A DNA stretch of 64,000 nucleotides from Christensenella sp. UBA2853 (GCA_002350845.1 DEFL01000033.1:165236-229235); one strand, 5' to 3'. Positions 41,506 to 51,650 are shown, numbered from the stretch's first letter. A program made the numbers and translations. Notes: generated by a model from the letters alone, not told the origin.

Positions 41506-43131
41506 TTACTTCAGCATCTTCCACTGGCTCCAGCAGTAGTTCACGCCGCCGGCCTCCAGGGCAGTCTCGGGAACTTCTACCGCTGCTGTGTTGTACATGA
41601 CCGTCTGGTTCAGCACGTAAGCAGGCAGCATATAGGCGTTTTCGTAGTTGAGTGCCTGCATTTTCCAGGACAGTTCCTTGCGCGCTTCTGCGTCAGCCGT
41701 TGTGTTGTAGGCATTCATCAGCTCGTCGAACATCGCGGTGCGTTCTTCCAGCTGGCCCATGAAGGTGTAGGTGCCCCAGCTGGTGCACTGGAAGTAGTAA
41801 GCAGACTGCTCTGCATCGCTGTTTGCACCGGCCAGATACAGCAGGTCATAGTTGCAGGTGGTGTAGATCAGAGTGGCCAGATCGCCTTCCATCAGGTAGG
41901 TATTCACTTTAACGCCAGCCTCGGCAAAATCCTGCGTCAGCAGTGCCATGATGTCAGCCGTGGTCTGATCGTTGTAATAGTAAGCGATATCAATGGTCTG
42001 GGAGAAATCGAAATTCGCTTCTTCCAGCAGCTGCTTGGCCTTGGCAACGTCCTTGGGAACATAGGGAATGTCGGTATTGTATTCAAAGGCGTTGGGATTC
42101 ACCAGCGTAGCAGAGTCGATCGCCTGTCCGCCGTAGAAGCTGGCGATAGTCTGCTGATCGACCAGCAGATCGAAAGCCTGACGGACTTCCTTTTTCATCA
42201 GGTCCGGCTTCATGTTGCCATCGGCACGCTGATTGAGATTGAACACGAAGCAGCGCACATTATGAGCGTTGACAGAGAGCGCCTTCAGGTCAGCATTCTG
42301 GCGGATCATATTGTTCGCAATGGAACGGTCGGTGATCAGCTGACGGGTGCCAAAGTCAATGTCGCCATTGATCATGGCAGCAACCGCAGCCTCATTGCCG
42401 CCGGTCTGATAGCTGACAAACTGCACATTCTTGATGCCGGCAGGCTCACCCCAGTAATCCTCAAAACGGACGCAGGTGAAATAATCGGGGAAGCTGACTT
42501 CATTGATGCGGTACGCACCGCAGCCGATGGGCTTCTTCCAGAAATCGCTGCTGTCGATATCAGCCCAGGCCATGTTCCCCAGCAGATGCTTGGGCAGGAT
42601 CATGGTGCTGTACACACCGCTCAGGAACAGAGGATACGATTTTGCCAGCTTCAGCGTGATCACATTGCCTTCCACGCTCATACCGGACAAATGCTCTGCC
42701 TCACCGTTCTTCAGCGCGTCGTAGCCTTCCACGTACTGAAAACGACGGGCACCGCTGGAATTGGGATTGGCAATGTAATACTCGATCGTGAAAGCGACAT
42801 CTTCAGCCGTCAGGGTTTCACCGTCATGCCACTTCACTCCATCTCGGATCGTCAGTGTGAATTCGGTGTAATCCTCATTGTTGCTCCATTCTGTTGCCAG
42901 TGCGGGCACATGTTCGGAGTTGGTTCCATCCCAATACATCAGCGTGTCAAACACCATGTAGGGATACAGGCTCTGCTGATCACGGGCGGGTGACTCAAAC
43001 AGCGTATCAATACCAATCGCCTGACTCCATTGCAGCTTGAGGGGAGTTTCACTTTCGCCTGCCTCCGCCAGGCACGGAACGGCGCCCAGCATCAGCGTGA
43101 GCGCAAGCAGCATTGCTAACAGTTTCTTCAT
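41506..43131 (-). CDS. ABC importer solute-binding protein, family 5 (OppA/DppA-like)
   Basis: This 541-residue protein has a classic signal peptide (MKKLLAMLLALTLMLGAVPC, then LAEAGE). The cysteine context does not match a standard lipobox, so cleavage by signal peptidase I after CLA or AEA is likelier than lipidation. The mature part has the family-5 pattern (FTLTIRDGVKWHDGETLTAEDVAF). It captures peptides, or in this setting a glycan-derived or phosphodiester compound, outside the cell and hands it to OppBC. The start follows AAGGAGGAG. The sensor kinase and regulator genes upstream probably control it. Confidence 0.93.
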   Translation of the reverse strand: MKKLLAMLLALTLMLGAVPCLAEAGESETPLKLQWSQAIGIDTLFESPARDQQSLYPYMVFDTLMYWDGTNSEHVPALATEWSNNEDYTEFTLTIRDGVKWHDGETLTAEDVAFTIEYYIANPNSSGARRFQYVEGYDALKNGEAEHLSGMSVEGNVITLKLAKSYPLFLSGVYSTMILPKHLLGNMAWADIDSSDFWKKPIGCGAYRINEVSFPDYFTCVRFEDYWGEPAGIKNVQFVSYQTGGNEAAVAAMINGDIDFGTRQLITDRSIANNMIRQNADLKALSVNAHNVRCFVFNLNQRADGNMKPDLMKKEVRQAFDLLVDQQTIASFYGGQAIDSATLVNPNAFEYNTDIPYVPKDVAKAKQLLEEANFDFSQTIDIAYYYNDQTTADIMALLTQDFAEAGVKVNTYLMEGDLATLIYTTCNYDLLYLAGANSDAEQSAYYFQCTSWGTYTFMGQLEERTAMFDELMNAYNTTADAEARKELSWKMQALNYENAYMLPAYVLNQTVMYNTAAVEVPETALEAGGVNYCWSQWKMLK

Positions 43132-43179
43132 TTTTCTTCTCCTCCTTATGATTGATGAACGAAACGAACTGTTGGCAAC

Positions 43180-43207
43180 AGTATATTGCGCCTGTAAAAA
43201 ACATCAA
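43180..43207 (-). promoter_or_regulatory. Putative promoter of the binding-protein gene
   Basis: On the minus strand TTGATG (43207-43202), 16 bases, TATACT (43185-43180). A 15-base palindrome with arms ACTGTTG/CAACAGT (43168-43182) overlaps the downstream edge of the -10 and could be an operator. Confidence 0.5.
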
Positions 43208-43246
43208 TATTTTTGACCAGATTGGTGTATATTTCGGGGTATTTCT

Positions 43247-46003
43247 TTATTTTTCCGTATGCATCTCTGCTTTGTGCATCTTGACAATCACCCGGTTAAT
43301 CCGTGGCGTGCCGCAACCGCAACGGGCACACAACGACAAGCGGTATTGCACGAAACCTTTTATGTTCAAAGGCAAAAGATCCTCATTCGCATTTACCGGA
43401 ATCCAGGCAGAATCCTTCAGCGCATCTTCATTCTGTGCGAAGCGAAGCGCCAGCTCCACCCAGCTGGTGGAGGTGCAGGTGCCTTCCCACGCAATACTCT
43501 GTACGCATGCATCCTCCGGAAGACGTTTAAAAGGAGAAAAATAGTATTCCGCATCGCTGCGATCCAGTATATTTCCTGGGTCAACCGTGCTCATGCCATG
43601 CGGCCCGACAGTAGGCAGTACTGTTTTCCGTGCTTCCGACAGACCATTTGGTCCGCCCCAGAAGATAAAGGAATGAGAGCAGTGATTGCCATATTCCTTA
43701 TGGCAGGCAACCGCAAGGTCTGTATACCCGTCCCCATTGAAATCTCCGGATACGCACCCTGAACCGGAATGGTTAAACAGATACTGCACATTCTTCAGAT
43801 GGAAGCTGCCCTGATCATTTTTGTACAGATAAGATAAAAGGTCACGGCATCTTCCATTGTTGTAGGAAGTGGCGTAAATATCCAGCCAGCCGCTTTTGCT
43901 GTAATCCCCCACTGTGACAGAATTGGCACAGCTTGCAGGCAGCTGCATTTTCCTGTTTTCGGCATATCCTTCCGGTCCACCCCAGTAAACGGTGATGTAT
44001 GATTCCTGACGTACCTTTTTTCGGGTGGACATGTGCTGAGCCAGAATCAGATCCGGATAACCGTTTTTGTTCAGATCCGCAACCGCTGCCGATGCGACGC
44101 CGTCCGTCTGAAGCACAGTCATACGTTCCTTTGAAAAACCTTCGGGCCCTCCCCACAGGATAAAACACCGGGGTCCAAGAATCTCTGAAACGAACAGGTC
44201 CAGCCAGCCATCACTGTTGAAATCCGCAGCCAGCAGCCACCGCACCTGCCCGAATTCTGGCAATAACGCTTCCTCTTCCGGTGTTGTGCCCGCCGCCCAT
44301 GGATCACCTTTTTTATAGTGATACGGCTCATATCCGGCTTCATTGGGCCCAAGCACAATTCTGGTACACCTCTCAAGGCTGTATCCCTGTTCACTGCCAT
44401 GGAAAATGCGCAGTTCTCTGTTGCGGAATCCGCCGAAGGCGATGTCCAGATACCCACTTTTCCGGAAATCCCCGATCGCACAGCCATGAGCACGAACGGT
44501 TGGCAGGATGACCTTTCTTTCCGGTGACACACCGTTTCCGTCATGGGTGTAAATATAGCTGCCATGGTCGAGGAACATCGCATCTTCAAAGCAGTTCGTC
44601 ACCAGCACATCAGGATTTCCATGATCAAAAAAATCACACATGGTGGTATCCACTGCGGAATGACCGGCCAGTTCGACTCTGCGCTCCGGTTGGTAGCCAT
44701 CCTCTCCGCCCAGATAGATCTGGATATTCTCCCCGCCCTGCAGCCGGTTCATTTTATGATTGAGCACTGCAATCTGATCACATTCCGCCCTGCCCTGTGG
44801 ATGCCCTGCCACAATCCGGGCACAGTCGCCTCCTGTGATTTCAAGAACCTTTTCTGCCGTTCCGTCATGATTGATGCGCCAGACAGGCGAAGGAACCTCC
44901 TGCTCCACCGATTCTCCAGCGCGGCAGAAGATCACCTTCGGGCCATCCAGCTGCGCGATCGTTACAGAGACCGCGCCTTTCACCGGGATCTGCACATGCC
45001 TTTCCGACATCCCTGCCTGTTCGCCGAAGTAGATTCTGCAGTCGGCAGTCTCATCCCGCCCGGTAAAAACGGCGACCGCCAGGTCTTCATGCCCATTCCC
45101 TGTCAGGTCTGCAGCCGCAGCATGAACGGCATTCGGGCAATGCCGCATCATGATTTTTTCAAACTGATGCTCCCTGCCGACCTGGTAAAGGACAATCTCT
45201 TCCTGTTCCACAGCAAACAACAGCGTCTGTCCGTTCAGATGGACCACACTGGGACGCCAATGCGTTTCCGAGGCACGCATCCCTTCTGTCGAGCTGCCCT
45301 CTGCCGTTGATGCATCCTGCTGATTCTGGCCGATCCAGCAGATGTTGTCTGTTTGAAGACCTTCTGCACTTCCAAATATGACGCCTAGATTGCCTTCAGG
45401 CGTCTTGAAAGCCAGGTCACAGAAACCGTCTCCGTCCAAATCTTCTGCCGTGATCGCTGCGGCCTGAACAGCGTAGTCGATCAGATCAGCGGGGTCAAAC
45501 CCCTGATCAGCCTGGTAGAAAAGCCGGAGGCTGCTATTTGAAATAAAGATCAGTTCCTGCTTTCCGTCCCCATTGAAATCACCTGCAGCAACGTCCGTCG
45601 CATTTGGTACCGGTAATTCCATGCGATAGTTTTCCGACAGTCCTTCCGGTCCGCCAAAGTAGATGATCGATGTAATGTCCGAATGTGTACCATTATTCTG
45701 GCATGCAAGGATCAGATCATCATATCCGCTGTGATGCAAATCAGTGAAGATTCCGGTATATGTGCCGCCAGAGGGCAGCTCCATGGGCTGTCTGTTCTCT
45801 ATAATATTGGGATAGATATGAACCGGTGGCCGCTCATTCATGCTCTGACTGCTCGCAAACAAAAGATCCGGATACCCGTCGCCATTCAAATCATAATGAA
45901 ATATCCGCTGCAGAACACCGCGTCTGGAAACATACAGGTTCTGGCCCCCGTTTCCCATGATACCCATGGAAAAACCCTCGAATCCTTCCGTGACCCATTC
46001 CAT
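43247..46003 (-). CDS. Large FG-GAP/VCBS-repeat beta-propeller protein
   Basis: This 918-residue protein is built of FG-GAP-type repeats with calcium-binding loops: DLNGDGYPD, DFNGDGKQE, DLDGDGFCD, DLTGNGHED, DFNSDGWLD, DLNKNGYPD, DYSKSGWLD, DFNGDGYTD. Each repeat contains an F/Y-GGPEG-type turn, predicting one or two seven-bladed propellers. A C-terminal section of about 130 residues (YYFSPFKRLP, then SISWEGT-like, WVELALRFA) looks like an added beta-sandwich. No signal peptide or membrane segment is visible with the ATG at 46003 (AGGAGGA ribosome binding site) or the TTG at 46027, which is odd for this normally secreted family. It may bind or process a glycan. Confidence 0.82.
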   Translation of the reverse strand: MEWVTEGFEGFSMGIMGNGGQNLYVSRRGVLQRIFHYDLNGDGYPDLLFASSQSMNERPPVHIYPNIIENRQPMELPSGGTYTGIFTDLHHSGYDDLILACQNNGTHSDITSIIYFGGPEGLSENYRMELPVPNATDVAAGDFNGDGKQELIFISNSSLRLFYQADQGFDPADLIDYAVQAAAITAEDLDGDGFCDLAFKTPEGNLGVIFGSAEGLQTDNICWIGQNQQDASTAEGSSTEGMRASETHWRPSVVHLNGQTLLFAVEQEEIVLYQVGREHQFEKIMMRHCPNAVHAAAADLTGNGHEDLAVAVFTGRDETADCRIYFGEQAGMSERHVQIPVKGAVSVTIAQLDGPKVIFCRAGESVEQEVPSPVWRINHDGTAEKVLEITGGDCARIVAGHPQGRAECDQIAVLNHKMNRLQGGENIQIYLGGEDGYQPERRVELAGHSAVDTTMCDFFDHGNPDVLVTNCFEDAMFLDHGSYIYTHDGNGVSPERKVILPTVRAHGCAIGDFRKSGYLDIAFGGFRNRELRIFHGSEQGYSLERCTRIVLGPNEAGYEPYHYKKGDPWAAGTTPEEEALLPEFGQVRWLLAADFNSDGWLDLFVSEILGPRCFILWGGPEGFSKERMTVLQTDGVASAAVADLNKNGYPDLILAQHMSTRKKVRQESYITVYWGGPEGYAENRKMQLPASCANSVTVGDYSKSGWLDIYATSYNNGRCRDLLSYLYKNDQGSFHLKNVQYLFNHSGSGCVSGDFNGDGYTDLAVACHKEYGNHCSHSFIFWGGPNGLSEARKTVLPTVGPHGMSTVDPGNILDRSDAEYYFSPFKRLPEDACVQSIAWEGTCTSTSWVELALRFAQNEDALKDSAWIPVNANEDLLPLNIKGFVQYRLSLCARCGCGTPRINRVIVKMHKAEMHTEK

Positions 46004-46027
46004 GGCTGCACTTCCTCCTGCATCCAA

Positions 46028-47839
46028 TCATTCTTCTCCCGGGTGATACGGCAGCCGTACCGTGATCCGGGTATATTCGCTCAGTTCGCTTTCTATCGTC
46101 AGGCCGTATTTCTCGCCATAATTCTGGGTGATCCTGCGGTGGATGTTGTACAGGCCAAAATGTCGATGTTCCTTCGGACATGCCGGCAGCTTCAGCACAG
46201 CCTGAAGCTTTTCGACTTCCTCCTGTTCCATGCCGATGCCGTTATCCTGCACGACAATAATGCATACATTGTCTTCAACGTGCGCCTTTATGGAGATAGC
46301 ACCGTCATCACAGTATCCTGCAAACCCATGCGTGACTGAATTCTCTACAAGCGGCTGCAGGGAAAGTTTCGGAATCGGCTGATGCATCAGATCATCCGGT
46401 ATATCACAAATGATCGTAAACTGTTTTTGCCTCGCTTTGTTCTGGATGTCCAGGTAGCTTTCCACCATTCGGATTTCATCGCCAAGCGGGATTTCCATAC
46501 GTCCCTGGGAAAGAGAAAGCTTGAAGAATTCACTGAGGGCACGCAGGATCTGCGACGCATCCTCATAGTTATGCTGCTGCATGCCCCACAGCACTGAATC
46601 CAGCGTGTTGTACAGCAAATGCGGGTTGATTTGCTGCTGCATCAGTCTGAGCTCCGTCAGCTGATTGGCACGCATTTCCTGCTCCCGGCTCTTGTTCAGG
46701 CTTTCCAGTTCATCGAGCATCTGATTGATTTTTTCGCCCAGGATACTGATTTCATCGTGGCTCTTTGTCTGATATCGAAGAAGTGCGTTTCCTTTCTCAA
46801 CCTTCCCGATGAAATGCATCAAAGAAGCAATCGAATTGGTCAGGCCCTTGGAGAGCAGTGTTGAAATGATAATCGCCAGCAGAAGCAGACCTCCGCTGAC
46901 CGCTGCCACGGTGGCCACATAGCTCCGCATTTCCGCACGCCATTCCGTCCGTTCTATTTCATATGGGACAATCAGATAACTGTGCATGCTCGACAGACGA
47001 TAGTAGAAAAAAATCTGCCTTTTACCGTTTATGTCAGTAATGGTTGCGCTGCCTCTGTCGCTGTTTCCGGAAATGATCTTCCCCAGCAGCTGCTCGCTGC
47101 CATCGCTGTTCCCAACCTCTTTGTTGTTTCTGGATGCCAGCACATGGCCCGCTTCCGACAGAATATAGCCGTTCGGAGCATATACGGAAAAAACATTTTT
47201 CAGCACTTCGTTGCGCAGTCCGAATACTGCGACGCCAACTTTTTCCAGTGTGACAGGTTCATAAATGAACCGGACATAAGACAGCAGCTGCTGTCGCTCT
47301 CCGCTCATGCTGCAGAGCTGCCAGAATGGCGTTATATACTCTGACGATGACATATCAATTCCCTGATGGCTGAAGTATTCCAGACAGGCACTGTAATCCT
47401 GGAAAGAAAAACCGGCATTCTGAGTCAACTGCAGGCTGTAACCGTTTTTCATATACAATGCGATGGTACTGAAACCATGATTGCCGCCGCGTCCCAATGC
47501 CGGGGCGGCTGTTTCGATCCCGCGCCTGATGTCCTCGTCATAACGCGCAAAATCTGAATCATTGCCGAGTTCGCTGTTGAGCTGTGCTATTTTTCGCAGG
47601 GCCGGAATTGCTACGATTTCATCTGTCACGCTGTACAGTGATCGAAGCTCAGCTTTGATGTCCTCCCCGGCAGATACCACGTACTGCCCCGACAGCTGCA
47701 TTCCGAGCCGTTCCACACGCGAAATGGACAGAGAATACGTGATCAGCACGACAGCGATCATGAATGATACCGAAACAAACACCAGTGACCACAGGATCTT
47801 TACGCGGACAGAAATGAATCTTCTTTTTTCCTGTTTCAT
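46028..47839 (-). CDS. YesM-type sensor histidine kinase
   Basis: This 603-residue membrane kinase has a first helix at about 15-38, an extracytoplasmic sensing domain of about 260 residues, a second helix near 305-330, a HAMP linker, then the His_kinase domain with the phospho-acceptor in QQQINPHLLYNTLDS and an ATPase with PLVENSVTHGF and DNGIGM. YesM-type kinases sense sugars or binding-protein complexes and act with YesN-type regulators. The partner regulator gene is 15 bases upstream. It likely switches on the ABC importer that follows. Confidence 0.92.
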   Translation of the reverse strand: MKQEKRRFISVRVKILWSLVFVSVSFMIAVVLITYSLSISRVERLGMQLSGQYVVSAGEDIKAELRSLYSVTDEIVAIPALRKIAQLNSELGNDSDFARYDEDIRRGIETAAPALGRGGNHGFSTIALYMKNGYSLQLTQNAGFSFQDYSACLEYFSHQGIDMSSSEYITPFWQLCSMSGERQQLLSYVRFIYEPVTLEKVGVAVFGLRNEVLKNVFSVYAPNGYILSEAGHVLASRNNKEVGNSDGSEQLLGKIISGNSDRGSATITDINGKRQIFFYYRLSSMHSYLIVPYEIERTEWRAEMRSYVATVAAVSGGLLLLAIIISTLLSKGLTNSIASLMHFIGKVEKGNALLRYQTKSHDEISILGEKINQMLDELESLNKSREQEMRANQLTELRLMQQQINPHLLYNTLDSVLWGMQQHNYEDASQILRALSEFFKLSLSQGRMEIPLGDEIRMVESYLDIQNKARQKQFTIICDIPDDLMHQPIPKLSLQPLVENSVTHGFAGYCDDGAISIKAHVEDNVCIIVVQDNGIGMEQEEVEKLQAVLKLPACPKEHRHFGLYNIHRRITQNYGEKYGLTIESELSEYTRITVRLPYHPGEE

Positions 47840-47854
47840 GCGGATTCTCCTGTA

Positions 47855-49465
47855 TTATGATGGATTGAGTGTGCTTTTTGTGTTCTGCTGCTGATATTCC
47901 AGCGGTGTCAGTCCAACCACCTGCTTAAAAACGTAACCAAAGTATTTTGCCTGAGAAAACCCCGCTGCACTGCTGATCTCATAGACTTTCATATTGGTCG
48001 TGAGAAGCAGCCTTCTCGCAAGGTCAATCCGCTCCTGTTTCAGATAGGTGTTGAAGCTGATTCCTTCAACTTTGTGAAACAGTTTGCAGAAATAAATACG
48101 GGACAGTCCAATATGATCACTCACAGATTCCAGACACATGTGTTCATCATCCAGATGTTCCACGATATATTTTTTGGCCAACAGGATCAGATGATTGCTT
48201 TCTTCGTTTTTATGACCATCAATGCTTGTCATAATCCGTTCTGCAAAATGAAGTACGGCTTCTACTGAATCATCCTCCTGAGATTGCAAAAGCCGCATCA
48301 TGGCCGGCAGATAATCATCAAACCGTTCCACTGTAATTCCAAGGCGAAGCGCTTCTCCCGTAATGTCCTGCATGAACTCAAACAGGAAGCTCTGAATCTG
48401 CTTTCTGGCTTTCGGCCCCTGTCCGGAAAGAGCAGTGACATGATTTCTGACAGCACTGGCAAGTGTGGCATATGCATTTTCGCGGAACAGCTTTTTCAAA
48501 TAACCATGGATTGACTCCTGGGAATGGAACACCATATCCATGCGTTCCATGTTCTTAAAATGCATGACGGTGGAATCGCCAAGGATACACTGATAGTTGA
48601 CCGCGGTCAGTGCGCCGGATCTGGATTCGTGCAGTAGGGCAAGTCTGTCGACTGTCGGGCCGATGCCTGACACAAGATCCATTCCGGTCAAAAAGTGCAG
48701 TTGTTCTCCCACCTTAGTGATCACTGTTTCGATCTGATCGTCCGGATTGCCATCCGAAGTGCTGACAATACAGTTCAATCTCGCATGCGTATCCACCAGT
48801 GCCAGCATATCAAAACCGTTTTCTTTCATGGCGGTGGTCAGTGTATCACGAAGCAAGAACAGCGCCACATCCTCCTCCATATCTTCCGGAAGGGTGTGCA
48901 CTGCCAGAATAGCGACCACATAATACGGGCCGGGACAGCGAATCTGCAAAAAGCGCAGCTGCTTTTCCAGATTGGCCGTTTCTCCGCTGGCCTTTGTCAG
49001 CAGGCCCATCATAAATGTTTCCTGCATCTGCGGCAGGTTTTCGCTGACAAGGTTCTTCAGAAAATCCACCGATTGTTTTTTCTGCTGCTTGGCCTGAAAG
49101 TACCGAACGGCTTTTTGCAGGCTTGCATTGATTGTCTCCGCAAAAACCGGCTTGCTCAGCAGATCAATCACTCCAAGGCGAACCGACTGCTTGGCCCATT
49201 CAAAATCATGATAGCCGGTGATAATGATGAATTGTATATCGGCATCTTCCCTGCGCATGACTTCTGCCAGTTCAAGTCCGGAAATCCGGGGGATGCTGAT
49301 GTCCGATATGATGATCTTTGGACGATACAGCAAATACATTTCAAGTGCCGTGTCACTGTCTCCCGCCTCACAAACAAGCTCCAAAGACAGTCCCTGCCAA
49401 TCGATCATATCCTTCAGCCGTTCCCTGACTACGGCATCATCATCAATAATCATCGTTTTATACAT
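47855..49465 (-). CDS. YesN-type response regulator (receiver + AraC HTH)
   Basis: This 536-residue protein has a receiver domain at 1-120 (acidic pocket IIDDD, phospho-acceptor D55 in IISDISIPR, LSKP lysine), a long middle region, and a C-terminal AraC double HTH (from about 435: SDHIGLSRIYFCKLFHKVEGISFNTYL, then SAAGFSQAKYFGYVFKQVVG). It pairs with the YesM kinase downstream and should activate the transporter promoter. The ATG at 49465 follows GGAGG; a longer frame upstream has no ribosome binding site. Confidence 0.93.
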   Translation of the reverse strand: MYKTMIIDDDAVVRERLKDMIDWQGLSLELVCEAGDSDTALEMYLLYRPKIIISDISIPRISGLELAEVMRREDADIQFIIITGYHDFEWAKQSVRLGVIDLLSKPVFAETINASLQKAVRYFQAKQQKKQSVDFLKNLVSENLPQMQETFMMGLLTKASGETANLEKQLRFLQIRCPGPYYVVAILAVHTLPEDMEEDVALFLLRDTLTTAMKENGFDMLALVDTHARLNCIVSTSDGNPDDQIETVITKVGEQLHFLTGMDLVSGIGPTVDRLALLHESRSGALTAVNYQCILGDSTVMHFKNMERMDMVFHSQESIHGYLKKLFRENAYATLASAVRNHVTALSGQGPKARKQIQSFLFEFMQDITGEALRLGITVERFDDYLPAMMRLLQSQEDDSVEAVLHFAERIMTSIDGHKNEESNHLILLAKKYIVEHLDDEHMCLESVSDHIGLSRIYFCKLFHKVEGISFNTYLKQERIDLARRLLLTTNMKVYEISSAAGFSQAKYFGYVFKQVVGLTPLEYQQQNTKSTLNPS

Positions 49466-49586
49466 ATATGCCTCCACTTGGAGATTTCTATTCCACCAAA
49501 TAATAGTATCACATAGAATGGAAGAAAACTCTACACCAAGAAATTGCCAAGTACTCCAAAAAATTAAAATAACAGGACGCGTCAGG

Positions 49587-49636
49587 AAAAAAGAGTCCGC
49601 TCCCAAACGCCACGTTAGATGGCGTTTGGAGCGGAC
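49587..49636 (-). terminator. Strong terminator of the ABC exporter gene
   Basis: A stem of GTCCGCTCC/AAACGCCA with its complement (arms 49595-49612 and 49620-49636, one bulged C) is followed on the minus strand by TCTTTTTT. It insulates the YesN gene from the exporter upstream. Confidence 0.85.
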
Positions 49637-49764
49637 ACTTCATGATTATTCCGAAAGGCTTGTCATTGCATTTCCCAGTTGTTTTGGTCAATTGTAATGT
49701 TTGGTCGAACGGTTGGCATTATACCAAACACAGCCCAATTTCAAGATACTTCGAGGAAATAAGA

Positions 49765-51489
49765 TTATTTCTGGGTGATCGTGAACAGAGAATAGAAATA
49801 GCCCTTCTGTGCCATTAGTTCTCCAAAGCTTCCCTGTTCCGAAACCTCTCCGTTTTTCAGAGCAAACAGGCGGGTACAGCGACGGAGAATGTTTTCATCC
49901 AGATCGTGGGTGACGATCACGCGGGTGTAGCCGTCCAGCTTCAGGATCGCGTCCAGCACCTCAAAGGACGTCTCGGCGTCCAGGGAGGCCGTGGCCTCGT
50001 CCACCAAGAGCACAGGCGTCTTGCGCAGCAGTGCCCGGGCGATGGAGATTCTCTGCCGCTCACCGCCGGAGAGGCCGGAGCCGTTTTCGCCGCAGAGATA
50101 GTCCGCGCCCTTTTCGTCGATGAGCTTTTTCAGTCCCGAAAGCCGCACTGCGCGTTCGATCTCCTCCTCCGGAAACTCGGAGAACATGGTGATGTTGTCA
50201 CGAATGGTGCTGTTAAAGACGAACACGTTTTGCTGGATGATGGACACAAGGTCGTAGAGCGAGCTGGCGGAAACGGTTTTGAGTTCTTTTCCGTCATAGA
50301 GGATCTCGCCCTGATAATTCTTTGAGGACGCCATCAGCAGATTCAGGATCGTCGACTTGCCGCTTCCGGAGCCGCCCACCAGCGCATAACAGCCGCCGGC
50401 GCGCAGGTCCATGTCCACGTCACACAGCACAGGCTTTCCTTCTTCGTAGGCAAATGCAAGATCCCTGACCGAGATCCCCTCGGTGAGATGCGCCGGGATC
50501 TGCTCGCCCTCTTCGGAAACATGCATGTTCAGCGCCTGAGCCAGCTTGTCGATCAGCGAGTTGGCGGACATCATGCCGGCGAAAAACGTCGGGAACGCCT
50601 GGATGGGACCCAGCACATAGTTCAGCAGCTGAACAAACACAATGGCGGTACCTGCCGTGATCCCCTTGCCGGAGAGTGCCATTGCGGCGGCCACAAAGAA
50701 CACGCCGAACTGCAGGATCGCTCCGGCAATGCCTGAGGAATAGCCTACCAGTACGTTCACCTTCGTGCGTTTTTTCGAGGCTTCCGCTACGTCAGCGTTG
50801 CTTTGATCATGCAATCTGGCAATGCTTTTCTCCGCCTTAAAGCTCTTGATCACTGAGAAACCCATGAGTGCGTCCTTCAGCATGCCGGTATAGCGTTCTT
50901 TTTGATCAGAAACGTTCTTTTCCGCGATTGCCGCCTTGTTTCCCAAAACCACGGAGACGATGATGGGCAGCAGGGAGAAGCCGATGGCGATCAGCGTCAG
51001 CAGCGGGCTGCACCAAATCATCAACCCCAGCGCGCCGACAAACGCGATGCCGACCTGTATCGTGCTCTGTAGTTTTCCAATAAAGTCCGTTTCGATGGTG
51101 TTCACGTCGTTGGAGAGGGCAGAGATATAGAGGGAGCTGTTCTCGCCAGAGAAGGCCTGAATACCTTTTTCCATCAGCCGGGCAAAAACAAATTCCCGAT
51201 ACTGCTTCATAGCCTTTGCGCGGAACTCAGAGAGGAATGTCCTGTCCAGAATCCATGCCAGTCCAAACAGCGCAAACGCGCCTCCTGTGATGATCAGGAG
51301 CGTACCGAAACCATAGGGACAGTCTCCGGAGATCAGGTCGGCGACCTCCTTGATAAGCCAGGAGATTACCAGCTCTGCCGCAGCGCCGAACAGGGCTGCG
51401 ATCACAGTCATCGCCAAATTGAACTTGTTATTCCGAAACAGTTCTTTGAGAAAAGGGCGCCGCAGCGCCTTGATTTCTTTCTTACTCAT
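49765..51489 (-). CDS. ABC exporter (membrane-spanning + ATPase domains)
   Basis: This 574-residue half-transporter has six N-terminal membrane helices (about 25-300) fused to an ATPase: Walker A GGSGSGKST, signature LSGGERQR, Walker B VLLVDEATASLD and H-loop VVTHD. Type IV exporters of this kind move lipids, peptides or drugs as dimers. It starts behind AGGAGG, overlapping (ATGA) the remains of an upstream reading frame, so its former partner gene has probably been lost. It may work as a homodimer. Confidence 0.9.
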   Translation of the reverse strand: MSKKEIKALRRPFLKELFRNNKFNLAMTVIAALFGAAAELVISWLIKEVADLISGDCPYGFGTLLIITGGAFALFGLAWILDRTFLSEFRAKAMKQYREFVFARLMEKGIQAFSGENSSLYISALSNDVNTIETDFIGKLQSTIQVGIAFVGALGLMIWCSPLLTLIAIGFSLLPIIVSVVLGNKAAIAEKNVSDQKERYTGMLKDALMGFSVIKSFKAEKSIARLHDQSNADVAEASKKRTKVNVLVGYSSGIAGAILQFGVFFVAAAMALSGKGITAGTAIVFVQLLNYVLGPIQAFPTFFAGMMSANSLIDKLAQALNMHVSEEGEQIPAHLTEGISVRDLAFAYEEGKPVLCDVDMDLRAGGCYALVGGSGSGKSTILNLLMASSKNYQGEILYDGKELKTVSASSLYDLVSIIQQNVFVFNSTIRDNITMFSEFPEEEIERAVRLSGLKKLIDEKGADYLCGENGSGLSGGERQRISIARALLRKTPVLLVDEATASLDAETSFEVLDAILKLDGYTRVIVTHDLDENILRRCTRLFALKNGEVSEQGSFGELMAQKGYFYSLFTITQK

Positions 51490-51650
51490 GCAAACCCTCC
51501 TGCTCGGTGATGGATTTCCAAAGAGCAGATGTCGCTTTCGTCATAACTGGGAGAAGCGTCAAAGAATGCGGCAAGCGCTTTGGCTTTGATCTGGGTGTCA
51601 CGCGCCTCATCGGTCTGCCCAGACAGGAACTGCGATCCGGCGTTTCATGT
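51486..51650 (-). pseudogene. Remnant tail of a gene once coupled to the ABC exporter, fused to an LRR leader
   Basis: The last 45 codons of a minus frame (containing TDEARDTQIKAKALAAFFDA and ending HHRAGGFA) overlap the exporter start by ATGA and look like a real C-terminus of unrecognised family. Just upstream the DNA resembles the start of the secreted LRR gene at 54.6 kb (MKRR versus MKRL after GAGCGAT-A/G-AACATG), but it stops after 13 codons in that frame. The junction looks like a deletion between the two genes. Confidence 0.45.
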
